Shown here: positions 36,001 to 47,388 of the stretch, piece by piece | How positions within the stretch are numbered: position 1 is the first letter of the stretch | Layout of the letters: every line of letters begins with the position of its first letter | From: Callaeas wilsoni | Lineage: Eukaryota; Chordata; Aves; Passeriformes; Callaeidae | Assembly (NCBI GenBank): GCA_013398955.1 | Contig: VWPU01017864.1 | Coordinates: forward strand, 1-64,000 | Length of the DNA stretch: 64,000 bases | Direction of reading: 5' to 3' | Translations under genes and position numbers: made by a program | The notes under the pieces: model-generated | What the model saw: only the letters and a program-made list of their open reading frames with translations | Told to the model about the DNA's origin: nothing | Databases searched by the model: none

Positions 36001-37147
36001 ATTTCTGTTCTCTAGATGTAATAATTTAAGAAACTACTGCAAAACATTGTCAAAAAGACACTTTTTTCCCCAGCAGATCCACTACAATATTGTAGAACTC
36101 TTATTTGGTGCCTTTCTACAAAGCCATGTGGATTTGTTTTCAGTGATTTATCTCTGTTACCTAAGAAGACAATGCTTGAGCTCCCACTATCATAACAGTC
36201 TTGAGCTGTCTTTTTGCCTAATTGGCCACTGATCTTATAACCATTCTTGCTGCCAATCGTGCTCTGCTCCATTGATTTCAATACAGCTTTGTTAGGGTAC
36301 AGAAGTATGGGTTAATAGCCCCAGCTGCAGGATTAGAGTTTATGGGGCTCTCATATGAAGGCAGTTGAAAAAGACCAATTATTTTTCATAGGAATTTTTT
36401 TCATCTTAAAAAATGCCAGTGAAAACAGCCTTCTTTGTTACCAATGAAAAATGAAACTGAAAACAGAAAAGACTGACCAAAGCAATAAAAAAGTGCATTT
36501 TCCCCTATCTTGTTTTTCTGTAAGATCTGTTTCCAAAAAACAGGGAAACAAGAATGATGCCTTTCCAGTGGAAGGCCATTTCACACAGAAAGTCTTGTTT
36601 TGAGTGAAAAGTTGCCAGTTAGTTTCTCTAAATAAGGCCACAGGACAGCTGTAGGGCACAAAGGATCTGGACCATAGTTACATTCAGCAGTGCAACCAGT
36701 AATCCCTTTAGCTCTGCTCTTACTAAACCACACTGCAGTGTTACAACTATGGAAAGCCCTTGAGGAAAGCAATAGCTCTTAAAATACCTCTCTCAGATCA
36801 TGTGAGTCTTTTTTTGGCAGCCTCTCATTAAGACCTGCCCAGGCCCTTTCTTGCTTGGGTTGCAGGTTTGGGAGAGATCATAGTCAATACTTGCTGCAAT
36901 TTGACTGGAAGACTATCAGGCTCAAAGTAATTCTTTCAGTGACACTCTGAAACCTTTGAGATCAAAGGTGCTGACTGAAGTTGGTTTTCACATCGAGATT
37001 ACAACATTATTTGATTTCATAGCAGTGTAGTCCCCAGAGAAGACATGAGTTGATTATGCAGTAATTCCAGGAGTGCCTCAAATCTCCCAGGGAGAGATGA
37101 ATTCCATAAAACCAATTTTAAAGAAAGGACAATTGACCCTAGTGGCA
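33001..37147. other. No gene recognised
   Basis: Unique sequence, somewhat GC-richer at 33950-34330 where three overlapping frames of 95-137 codons occur on both strands without a domain. A weak match to an old repeat (CTCCATTGATTTCAATACAG) lies at 36269-36289. Confidence 0.5.
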
Positions 37148-37181
37148 TTTTTTTTGGTGGTGGTGTGTTGTTTTTTTTTTT
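37148..37181. repeat. Short T/G low-complexity tract
   Basis: A run of T, then GGTGGTGGTGTGTTG, then another run of T. Same composition class as the longer G/T tracts. Confidence 0.8.
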
Positions 37182-40100
37182 AGGGAAACTGCAAGTCCTA
37201 TTAAGATGCTGTGCAAATAATTGAGCCTGACAGCCCGTGGCTTCAACAAGCTCTCTGCTGGGGGTGGGGGGAAGCCTAGAAGCCAGCTGAGGGCAAGACT
37301 GTGGATCGCAGACCCCGCACTCTCATTTGAAAGGTACACTGCTAAAACAGAGGCAGCTTACGAGACTCCAGGGAATATCCTACAGCGCTTCGCTGCAAGT
37401 CTGCAGACAAGTTCATGCCTCTTCATGCGGTGTGGGATAGAGGTGCAAGTTTATGAATGGAGACAGCAGAGAGCGGGATAATAACTACATCACAGCTTAG
37501 AAAGCCGTGTATGAACAGTGTTAGGCCAAGTTAAAGCTCAGTAAAGGATACAGTCCAGCAATGAAGGCTTCCATGCTAAGAACTGCTGTATGGCAAAAAT
37601 TACTGATACATACTTCCTACTGTAAGATTTTCCTTACCAGAGGAATGAAAAGAACATTTCCCCAACCTGTTGTTGTGCCATCCTGTGGGCACAACTTTCT
37701 CTGCAGAAAAAGGTGTGTAAGACAGAAATAACATCTAGCCCACACTAGAACTTGTTTATGAGTCTATAGATCCCCACTTGGGCGGGCAGTCACGGAACAA
37801 TACTTCCCATTAGCAGAGGCATTGCTGGATAAAAATCTTTATTCTAGGTTATATTTCTAAATTGCATTTAGAAATCCTTGTTTAAAAACAAGTATGTAAT
37901 AAATTTCTGCATTATTTCTGAAATTTCTTCGATCATATATAGTTTTCAGAACATGAAGACAGACATCTGGCCTGGGGGAGTAAAATGGCACCAACAACTT
38001 CTTGAAGTTAAAAAAGGCACGGTAAAATATCTAAGGAGGAAAAAGTACCAAATGCATTGGTCGTTGTTATTCAAGGGTTAAGTGTTGCATAATTACTCAC
38101 AGTAATTGATGTTTAAAAAAAAAAAAAAGTACAAATGTTAAATCATTCTTAGATGCTGGGTCTAAAATTAAGACATCAGCAGAGACTATGCATGGCAGAA
38201 TCCCAGGTCAATTGGGCTGTGTGTGCAAAGAAATGACCAACTTTCTCATTCCAGCTCATAAATAGGAAAGAGATCTGTTTTCTCAAAAGATGGCCACCAA
38301 GATGTTGCTTCTTCCCCCAAACAACATATAATATGAGAGACCTAATGTCTGAATATTAGAAAAGAAGCAACTAAATGCTCCTCAGCACATCCACATATCC
38401 AGCATCTCAGACTTTCATAGAAATAATTACAAAATGTGAATTTGTGAATCACACAAATTACACATTATACTATCTTTTGAGAAATACTATACTATTCCTT
38501 TTGAGAAACAAATAATTTGAAAGAAAGGAAGTGAAGCCTCTGAAGGAGTATAAAAAGCATCAGGTGCTTTTGCCCTTTAATGTGCTAGAAGTTTATCAAG
38601 TCTCTTTTTCAAAGAACAAGATCACTTTGAGAACCTGGTCAGCGAGCTATTAAAACCAAAAGGAGTTTGAGGAGCCCAGTGACCAAGGTGCCATCACTCT
38701 CAGGTACAAGCAGCCAATATTCAGCTGGACTCGGGCACCTTCATTGTATCATCCAATTCTGCAGAATTAACTGTGGACATAAAGGCTGGAAAAGACCTCC
38801 TCTCCCCCACTCCCCCATTTTTTTTTTCCAAAGGCAAAATGCAAAACGGATTTGAACTTTTTGTTTGGTAGTAGTTGCCAAAATATGTTGCCAGCAGGAC
38901 AATCCTATATGTGAGATTCAAGTCAGGAGAAGATAGCAGACAGACAGTTTCTTTAGAAAACAAGACAGTAATAAAGCAGCAGAAGAAACAGAAAGAAATA
39001 GAAAGTATTTTCTTACATTATATTGCTGAGAAGTGTGTCTTTTGCACATAGCTTTGGAAAATTTAACAATTCCCTAATGAGAATGTACTTAAACTGGGTA
39101 AACCTACAGACATGTGAAATCACCACTAAAGCCACTGTCCCCACCATGTCATTAAAGGAAAGATGTGGTCTCCAACAAACATCTTGGCTAAAGCAGCACT
39201 GGCTACACAGAAGTTTGGAAAAAGCACTAAGTGATGAGTCTGGGAGCACAGAGCTGAAACATGGTTGCATTTATAGCAGTCTCACAAACTGCTTTTTTCA
39301 TAGACAAAAGGGATTTTTTTTTTTTGTCCATTTATTTGTTTTTAAAAACAATTGAGCCCTTTCCTGTTATTACCCAGCATGTGGCATGTGAAACAATCAT
39401 TAAATAGAGTATTTAAAAATAAACATTTTGAACAATACATGTACTTTATTATACAAAAAGTGGCACTCCATCAACGTGTTGATTTTAAGCCAGCAATGGG
39501 CAGCACCAAAGCACTTAGGATGTGTCTTCAGAAGCAACTTGACCAAAAAGAATAAAAGTTTCTAGTGGTTATTTTGCCTCTGCCCCACACCTTACCACTG
39601 CTTGTATTTACTGTGTTCAGTTTTCAGATGAGTTCCCTGTTTTCTCTCTAGACACCAAGGCCTGCCTTTCTCCTCAAAATAATTCCAAACCGTGGACAAA
39701 TTATTTTCTTGGTTAATTTTTTTGCAGCGCTGCAGACATCTCTTGGGGTGAACATGAAGAAATTCAGATTTCCTTTCAGAGAAAAAGGATAAAATTTGAC
39801 TTTGTCTGTCTTACTAAATTGTGCTCTGGTATCTCACCTCTTCCTAACCTTGTTTCTCCCTGGCTGCCCACTTTCATGTGGTTTTTCCTTGGAGATGGTA
39901 TTGTGGAACCAAAGCCGTAGATAGTTCATTACCTCAGAAATTTCTGCAGCCAAATTTTGAGAAAGGCTGGCTTGGTGACATATACAGTGGAATGAAAATC
40001 ACATATTACTGATGAGGATCTTTTTTTTTTACCTGGTGGAAGCAGGAGATGTTTGCAGAGACTGACAGTGTCTGAATACTTATCTTTTACTGCAGGTATT

Positions 40101-43100
40101 GCCTTGAAAAGTCTTGATTGTGTGTCAGCTTCGATTAAGCATGGCTTGTCTCTCTTACATGAGACTTTGTGACAGGTTTTCTGTCTTCCCAGCATGCTTG
40201 TTGTAGGTATTCTCAAAAACTGGTGGCTCTGATCCTCTCTTTCTTTATCCTTACTGGTAACATGGATGAAAACATCCCTCTTTTATTTTGTAAGGCACTA
40301 AGGAAAACGCTCCTTAGTGTTCTCATTTTTCATTTTTAATCATTTGCTTAATGATTACGGGTGGAAACATAATATCCTACAAGGAAGAAATCTCAGTCCC
40401 TTGCTTCCAGCATGTTTTCTGGCTATGTTCCCATATCACTCTTTTCTCCTGTCTGCATCGTCCTGATGCTCAGGACGAGATGTCCAATCAGCTTGTTTAT
40501 AACAGTGCCCACAAAGTTAAACTCACCAAAGCAATTTCCCAGAAAAGCGTTAACAAAACGGAACGATGACTTATGTGTGAGATCATGATAGCAACAGTCA
40601 CAATCCAACAGTTTACTGTACATTAACATTTTCATATTTGCCCTTCCCTTCAATAAAACTTTAGGAAAGAGGATGAGTAGAAGAAGCAATGAAAGTTTAG
40701 CCAGGCATAGTTTAATTTAGCAGCAAAGAAGCTGTGTTACTCTGATGAGCCTCTGTGACCATCTGAGCAAGAAGTTGGAACCCTAACGTGCATTTTGCCT
40801 GAAAGTTTGGAGAAAGGCAGGTTGTGTCTTCAGTAATGCCTTCCTGAACAGCAGCTTTTCCCAACTCCAGAAACCCAGAGCATGATGGATTGAACAAATG
40901 TGCCCCTCTTGGCTTACTGGACCCCATGCCTTCACTCTGGCTTGTCCAGACATCATGAAGAATGCTTGCATGGCTGACCTCTTGGCTGCCTACAAGGTGG
41001 CCAGGGTGTGCATGAGCTACAGATGTCCTGTGCTCAAACATCTGGGAGGGCAATACTTACTGGACTTGTACACACAGTGAGCAAGAGCATTGCTCCAGCA
41101 GCTGGTTGGCTTCAGATGGCACCCTTGTTTCTTCCCTTTTTTGGCAGACACTTTCCCTGCTTTCCAAACTGGAAAGTACTTGGGAGACGGTAAGCAGCCT
41201 ACCCTCCAAGTGTTCAAATAGCTGCCAGAACTGGTCCTTAGTAAAGCCTTAGAGATGGGAGTTGGGCAAGGGTGCAAGACCGAGAAACCCAGCCCGTCCC
41301 TCCTGCATTTCAACTTTAGGTTTTGCACAGTTTAAGGAGTAGGCATCAGCCCCCCACTCAACAGCAATCTGCACTGGTTTACTGACTGCATTGGAGTTCA
41401 GCTACAGACCCAGGATTTAGCCCTGGCTTTTCCATTACTGTATCAACTGATTCAGAATATTGACTTTAGTAGCTGAAGAACAGATTAATACATGTCTGTC
41501 TCCCCACCACAAATCAAAAGAGCAAACTGGTTTTGCACCCTGAAAAAACACAGCCTCCTCCTGGCTGAAGCCAATGCACAGAAAACACTGCATCAAATAC
41601 GTTAAGGAGGCTGACAAAAACCATTTCATACAGATGAAAGGTGGGTCTAGCAGTCTGTCTTTGATTTTAACTCAAAGCATGCATTTAAACTGAAAAATCG
41701 TGTTTTCCTTTGAGCTTACACCTTCATATTTCCTGCCTTTAAAAAAATGAATGGAATTAATAAACATGGCAATATGAGGAATTCAGATTTTGATGCTTTT
41801 GTCTGCAAGAAATGTAGACGTGACAAAGCCCAAATATAGGCACAAGTTAAACCTTGGAGAAACAGTACCAGCCTGCTTCCTGCTCCTGATAACTGGGATG
41901 CAGGAAGGAACTGCTTCCTTACACAGGTTGCACTTTTCAGGGACTGTCACCCTGAACTCTGGTTGCTTGCTGGGAACAGACTTGCCAGCATTTTGCATCA
42001 TTTCTTAGTGGATATGGACTGATGACTTTCAGGACATCATGCAAAATGCAGTTGCTATTTCCTCAGGCTACTAGAGATCAGGAAAGATAGAGTGATTGTT
42101 GTTGGATGTGATTAGACATCTCCTGTTTATCTTTCTGGCTGATCTTTTTTTTCTGATTATAAAGATAGCAGAAAAATTATTAATTTAAAAGTGCATCTGG
42201 AGCAGCTAGAGGCAAGGGCTTTCCCCAGTGGTGTGTCAATACAGGCAAAACTATAAAAAATATCAGGACTATGATGTATCACACAAAAATAAAAACCATG
42301 CGATGTTCTGCATGTCTGATCATTCAATCCAGACTTTCAGCTTTACCTGCAGACACCTTTGCTTGTCTGTTTAAGTCACCATTCCAGAAGTTAAGAGGGT
42401 GAGAGGGCTGATAATTGACTTTAACTCTTTTCCTCTGTGAGCTGCCTAGAGTGGCCTGGTAGCCAAATTGCTTGTAAGCTTGTGTAGTTGTGAGAGCTGT
42501 CCCAGTAGGTTGCAAGACTTTAATTTAATCTGTCCTGGCCAGATAACTAATGGGAAGTGATCAACCAGTTAAAGATGTTTAATCATATGGAATTCCATGA
42601 AGTTATTTACAGCTATGTGTCACTGAGCTTCCTACCCTGGCATTTAGCTCTCCAAATATGTTCACTGTCCAAATCACCCAACTGCAGCAGATGGGTAAAA
42701 CTGCCCAGTGCTCACCAATGACTCTGCAAAGCAACCTAGTCAAAGCCATCTGCTTTTGATCATTTTGGTTAGGGCCAAGTTACTTAAATACTCTTGCTAC
42801 ATTGCCCAGTCTCAGAATTATGAGAGACAGAATATATGTGTGGTGGCATTTACTCCGTAATAAAAAAGTATTCTGCTCTAACCCTCAAAACAGCTCCAGG
42901 GTTGCAAGCATTGTACATGCACATACAAATACATTATATGGAACTGCTCTGCAAGTGATCCATGGCAGCCTGCCTCTTTCCACTGCCCCCGTTTTGGTAG
43001 ATATTTAGCTGCTGACCATTACCTTGAGACTTTGCTTCTGAAACAGAAACACCTTCCCTCTAATATTGCTGCTCCAGTCCCCATCCAACATGAAATCATG

Positions 43101-44374
43101 CAGATACAGCAGTTCCTTAAAATATTACCCCCTCGCTCCCCAAAAGGTGGATAGAAGGTTTCTTTTGTTCAGAGAGGCAATAGTGATATCTCTGTATCAC
43201 ACAGCACAAACCCTACATCAGATCCGCAGTGCCTCTGCACAATGGTGGACACAATTTCAAATCATCTCTCTGGTTTTTTACATGCTGTCAGTCAGCTGTT
43301 CAGCAGCACAGAGATTTGCACCAGGCTCAGAGGTGTTAGCTCTCTCCAGTATAATTGTGGTGACTTGGCATCCTTTTCTGCTTTCTCCAAATCAATTCTT
43401 CAGAAAACACACAGATGACTCAATGGGAACACGAAACCACATCCTGAGACTATTTGACCTGGTAATTAGCAAGCACCTCTGTGAGGAACGATGGAAATAC
43501 TTGTTTCCAAGAGCAAGGAATAAACCTCCACACTGGTTAGTGAATAAAAAGGAAGTTGATAAATAAGGTGCTATTAAGAAAAGGTTAAGGTAAGCTCTTC
43601 CTTTGGAGAGTTGAGCTAGAAACAAGCTTGAGATTTGAACAAAAAGTGATGTGGGAAAAGAAAAAGTAATCTACAGAGAACATTTATTTTAGTTTTAGTA
43701 TTTTAAATTCCTTCCATGCATGAAAAAAGGTGGAGACTTCTTCCCAAGGGGAAAAAAGGCTACACCCGGGAACAATCAATGAAGAACAACAGAAAAATGC
43801 CTAAGGAATTACCAGTGTAAATGTATAAAAGGCCAAGTCAAAAGGAAAAAACAAACTTGGCCATGTGAGATCCTTATGGATTCTAAAATACAAGATTGCA
43901 GAAAACATTTCATTGTAACTTAGGGAGTCTTATCTTCATCTTCAAATGCCCTCCTTCCCCATCCACAAATTTCACAAAGTACACGCCTGCATTTTTTGCT
44001 AAACCTTTTTAAAATGTACAGCACAGCCTCTTCCAAGTCCCACAGAAAAATTCCAAATGTTGTACAGCAGCTGAATGCAGAGCTTCCATTTAACTCTGCA
44101 TTGTGGACTCCTCATCCCCCATGGGGAGTTTAATATATGGTTTCAATTCCAAACCAGCATCACTTTAGGGACATCTTCTGCCTTTATTAATGCAGCCCAA
44201 GAGACGATACCCCTATCTATTGAAAGCAGCTTTAATAAAAAAGTGGATATTTTCAGTACAAAACTAAACAATTAATTGGACACTTTTGAGAACAGGTATA
44301 TTGTACCCTCATCACAGGGTGGGAGCCCCTAGATTCTAAAACTGATAAATAGGGTGTCCTTGTATTTTTTAACC
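37182..44374. other. No gene recognised
   Basis: Unique AT-rich sequence with short homopolymer runs (A at 38114-38128, T at 39314-39325) and a perfect hairpin at 40296-40319. The 166-codon frame at 43066-43566 shows no domain. Confidence 0.5.
40296..40319. repeat. Perfect 9-bp inverted repeat with 6-base loop
   Basis: CACTAAGGA (40296-40304) pairs exactly with TCCTTAGTG (40311-40319) across the loop AAACGC; one more G-T wobble pair is possible outside. No T-run follows, so it is not a terminator-like structure. Function unknown. Confidence 0.8.
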
Positions 44375-44545
44375 ATCCTCCAGGGAAAGCAGTTTGTAAA
44401 GTGTAAAATTGCTCAGGCACAAATATTTATCACAGATCCAATAAGATTTTATGTGCCTTGTAACTACAATATTACGTGTTTTATGCTCCTTCAATCTTTG
44501 CTTTAGACTACATCCAGTTTCTTCAGTATAGATAATTTCACAACC
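44375..44545 (-). mobile_element. Probable ancient Penelope-like element, GIY-YIG remnant
   Basis: The minus-strand frame contains, at about 44480-44542, a Cys, three residues, then YTEETG and SLKQRLKEHK. Penelope-like retroelements end in a GIY-YIG endonuclease with the pattern C-x3-Y-I/V-G-E-T-G-x-S/N-L-K-x-R-x-x-E-H, and the spacing here is exact. The YIG glycine is replaced by Glu and the first Cys of the usual C-x2-C pair is Ser, so it is decayed. Downstream residues NIVVTRHI could correspond to the 'x-V-A-x-H' stretch that follows in the family. No reverse transcriptase part is visible upstream. It would be an old fossil, consistent with such elements being rare in birds. Confidence 0.5.
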
Positions 44546-47324
44546 AGTGGAGATCTGTAAACAATATTTTGTTACAGCCCCATGAATACTAGCTGCCATT
44601 ATTTCCCCTGTAGCTTCAGTGAATCTTTATTCTTCCCGAACACACATTGCTCATGTTCAAAAAATGCCTGATACAAAAGGCATAATTATCTTCATTTTAT
44701 GGGATTTGTCAGGTTTACACAGTTTTCCGTCCATTAGAGGTTAGCCACCATTATAATTTTAAGTACCTGGCTAGTTGGTATCGTTCAGTAGGTGCTGTTC
44801 TGTAGAACAGAACATCTTGTCCTTCTTTAAAAATATAGCACAGTGTCACAAAACCAAGGCACACATAAAGATAGGCTCCATCCTGCCCCTTTGATATAAA
44901 GGCAGTTAATGGAGGTATAAAATATTGCAGCTTTAGGTGTGCAGCTGATTTACTCCATGCAAATCACTGCAAATCACTGGTTCTCTTGGAAGCATGGCTT
45001 CAGTACTACTGTAGCTGTTGGAGTTAGGATTCACAGATCCAGGCTCCAGTCCTGGCTGGGGCACAGGAGTTTTACGTTCACTGTGCTGAGGCTGTGGGTA
45101 TCTGAAAAGAATGGTGTGGCACTACGCAACCACTATGGGACCACTCCTTTCTCTCTGCTGTGTCGGCACAAAGAAGGAGCTGGAAACGGGAATTGATTTG
45201 ATTGCAAAGTGAAACCAGTGCAGTCAGGGCAGTGGGGTAGGGGAATGAAGCAAGTCCTGAAGCAGCCATGCTTCTGGCTGTCCAGCATGGGCTAACATGG
45301 ACGCATTCCAACCAACCATTCCAACCACCGCAACAGAGAAACTGCTACATCCCTGCCAGCACAATGGGTAGGGAAATGGTTGTCTGTGATGCTACATTAC
45401 AGAAGGCTGATTCTTGACATTGCCCAAGTGCCATTTTCTTCCATGCTTTTTCCTTAGAGTTTTTATGCCTTTGTCAAGGCTGTATTTCTTCTTTTGAATC
45501 CTTGGACCTTCTACCTCTTTCTCTCATCCTATATATCATTTAGCTCCTGGACTTTATCACATCTTAACGGCAATTAGTGAAATCAGGCAAGGTCACACAG
45601 CTGTGCTGCTCCACATGGAGCCTTGGATCAGCCAGCTGAAACCTACACCGAGGGTTGGAGAGGCTGCTTGTTTTATCCATGCAAACTCAGTCAACATCAT
45701 CTGTGCTTTGGCAATAGCTGTGTTAGCTTCCAGCTTCTGTTCCCTTCCTCACTCCCATGGCTCCTGTGCTTCTTCAGCAGCCGGTTAGACAGAACTCTCC
45801 CCCACTCTGGTTAGGAACAGAGGTATTTTCAGTTCAAACGACCTTTGTTTTATAACAAGGGAATAGCAAGTAGCATTTGCTTAGGTGAAGGTATCTTAAC
45901 TGCCTCTGACAGGCTGTGCTGAGCAGATCATAAATAGGCCTGCCACAGCCTGTAGGCAAAGGCACCATCTCTGTCTAACAAAGAGGCAGAGCGCAAACCA
46001 AGCCAAGGCTGAGGCAGGCGAGGTATTACCCTGCTGTTGATGGAAGCAAAGCACAAGCAGGGCCTCGATGGGTGTACACTGCTTGCTACAGAGCTGCAGA
46101 GCAACCCTGCTCTGGCAGTGCACACGGCAGCTTCGGGGTCCTGCTCCCAGCCCCATAGCAAGAGATTTTTCCTTAATGTCTGTTTGACTTTCTGAGGAGC
46201 AAGTATGTCTTTTGAACAGCGGTCAGCATGTCTGGGTAGCAGGGTGCCCTGACACAGAGATCTGCCACTTATTTAAACATCCTACAGAGACGTTCTGCAT
46301 TATTATTTAAAAAGATGGCATATTCAGGGTATTTCTAAAATAATTTGGAGACATTAATTCCCTTGCAGAGCATTCATTAACTGCAGGCTATTATAATAAA
46401 TAAGTGGCGTAATCATCGGACTAATTGTCCAAAAAGCTAAAACAGTCATTTTAATGAATGTTTCTGCTGCTGTCTTAGCCATCACACTCTGTCTGGAAGC
46501 CCAGCAACACCACAGCTCGCTGGCAGAGGAGACCCTCACAGTTCCTTCTGCTTTGGGTTTTTTCCCCAGGCCTACCTTCTCAGCACACCTTTCCCATTTC
46601 CACCTTTCCCCATGTCTGTTCTACGCGCTTCAACAGCGCTTGTCCACCGTCAATAGCTCAGCAGCAGCCGCAGCAAGTGCATCTTTTCCCACGGCCTTCT
46701 GCTTCCCACAAGCCGCAGTCTGTTCTCCCTGGCTCTGTCTTCCTCAGCATAGAGAAGAGGCAGGCATTTCAAGGCAAGGAAAACTCATTGTATGGTTGTC
46801 CTGTAATCTGAGATGGGTAGAAAGAACAAGCAGTATTTCTCACCCTCTTTTTATGGCCATAGTCACCTCAGTTGCTATCTAGGTGTATGTTACTCAAAGA
46901 ACATGTACTGAATGACTCAGGGGATAATGATTTTTTTATTGTAGAGGGATCCAGCACTACAACAAACAAAGCACTTCCATCTTCTGTGGTATTTGATTAT
47001 TGGCTTCTTCCAAGTATGCCCAACAGGGCCATATTAACATGTAAAGGAGACAAGAGATGGTAAGACTTTCAAATTTACAGGGAGTTGGACAACCCAGTGG
47101 GAGGGGAAAGGAACAGAGGGAAAAACAAAATGTAGAAGTGTCCTGCTGAAAGGCTTGGCAACCTGCCATAGCCACAGGGAAGTAGAGCAGATGAGGAAGA
47201 GGAACAGGTTTTAAATTGGAAGGGTCACAAAGCTGCAGATATCCTGGATTTTTCATAAGATGCTGTCACTTGGTAAAGAAGATTGATGCTCCTAAGGTTC
47301 CTAGACAAATGTTTGAGGAGAAAG
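44546..47324. other. No gene recognised; possible MIR/L3 scrap and conserved-looking AT block
   Basis: CAAGGTCACACAGCTGTG at about 45586-45640 resembles the 'cccaaggtcacacagctagt' block of MIR or L3 elements. The stretch at 46297-46470 has many homeodomain-like TAAT cores. The 142-codon frame at 46454-46882 shows no domain. TGCAAATCAC is tandemly duplicated at 44958-44977. Confidence 0.45.
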
Positions 47325-47388
47325 TGAGTGAGAGGTTAGACTGGATAACCTCGAGAGGTCCCTTCCACTGAGCATTTCTGTGGTTTAA
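47325..47388 (+). mobile_element. CR1 LINE 3' tail
   Basis: GAGAGGTTAGACTGGATAACC followed by TCGAGAGGTCCCTTCCACTG and GCATTTCTGTGGTTT matches the final 60 bases of CR1 (usual form: gaactagatgatctcgagaggtcccttccaac...attctatgattct). The terminal repeat is diverged, so this is an older copy than the one at 19675. Confidence 0.65.

Noticed and set aside
43066..43566. 166-codon frame on the plus strand
   Set aside because: No recognisable domain, signal peptide or compositional shift; an open frame of this length is expected by chance in 64 kb read in six frames.
44680..44735. ATTATCTTCATTTTATGGGA then TTTGTCAGGTTTACACAG, reminiscent of a MIR block
   Set aside because: Too short and too diverged to call; the similarity is to an AT-rich part of the consensus.
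44805..44825. TGTTCTGTAGAACAGAACA, resembling steroid-receptor half-sites
   Set aside because: Half-sites are everted with the wrong spacing for the usual palindromic response element.
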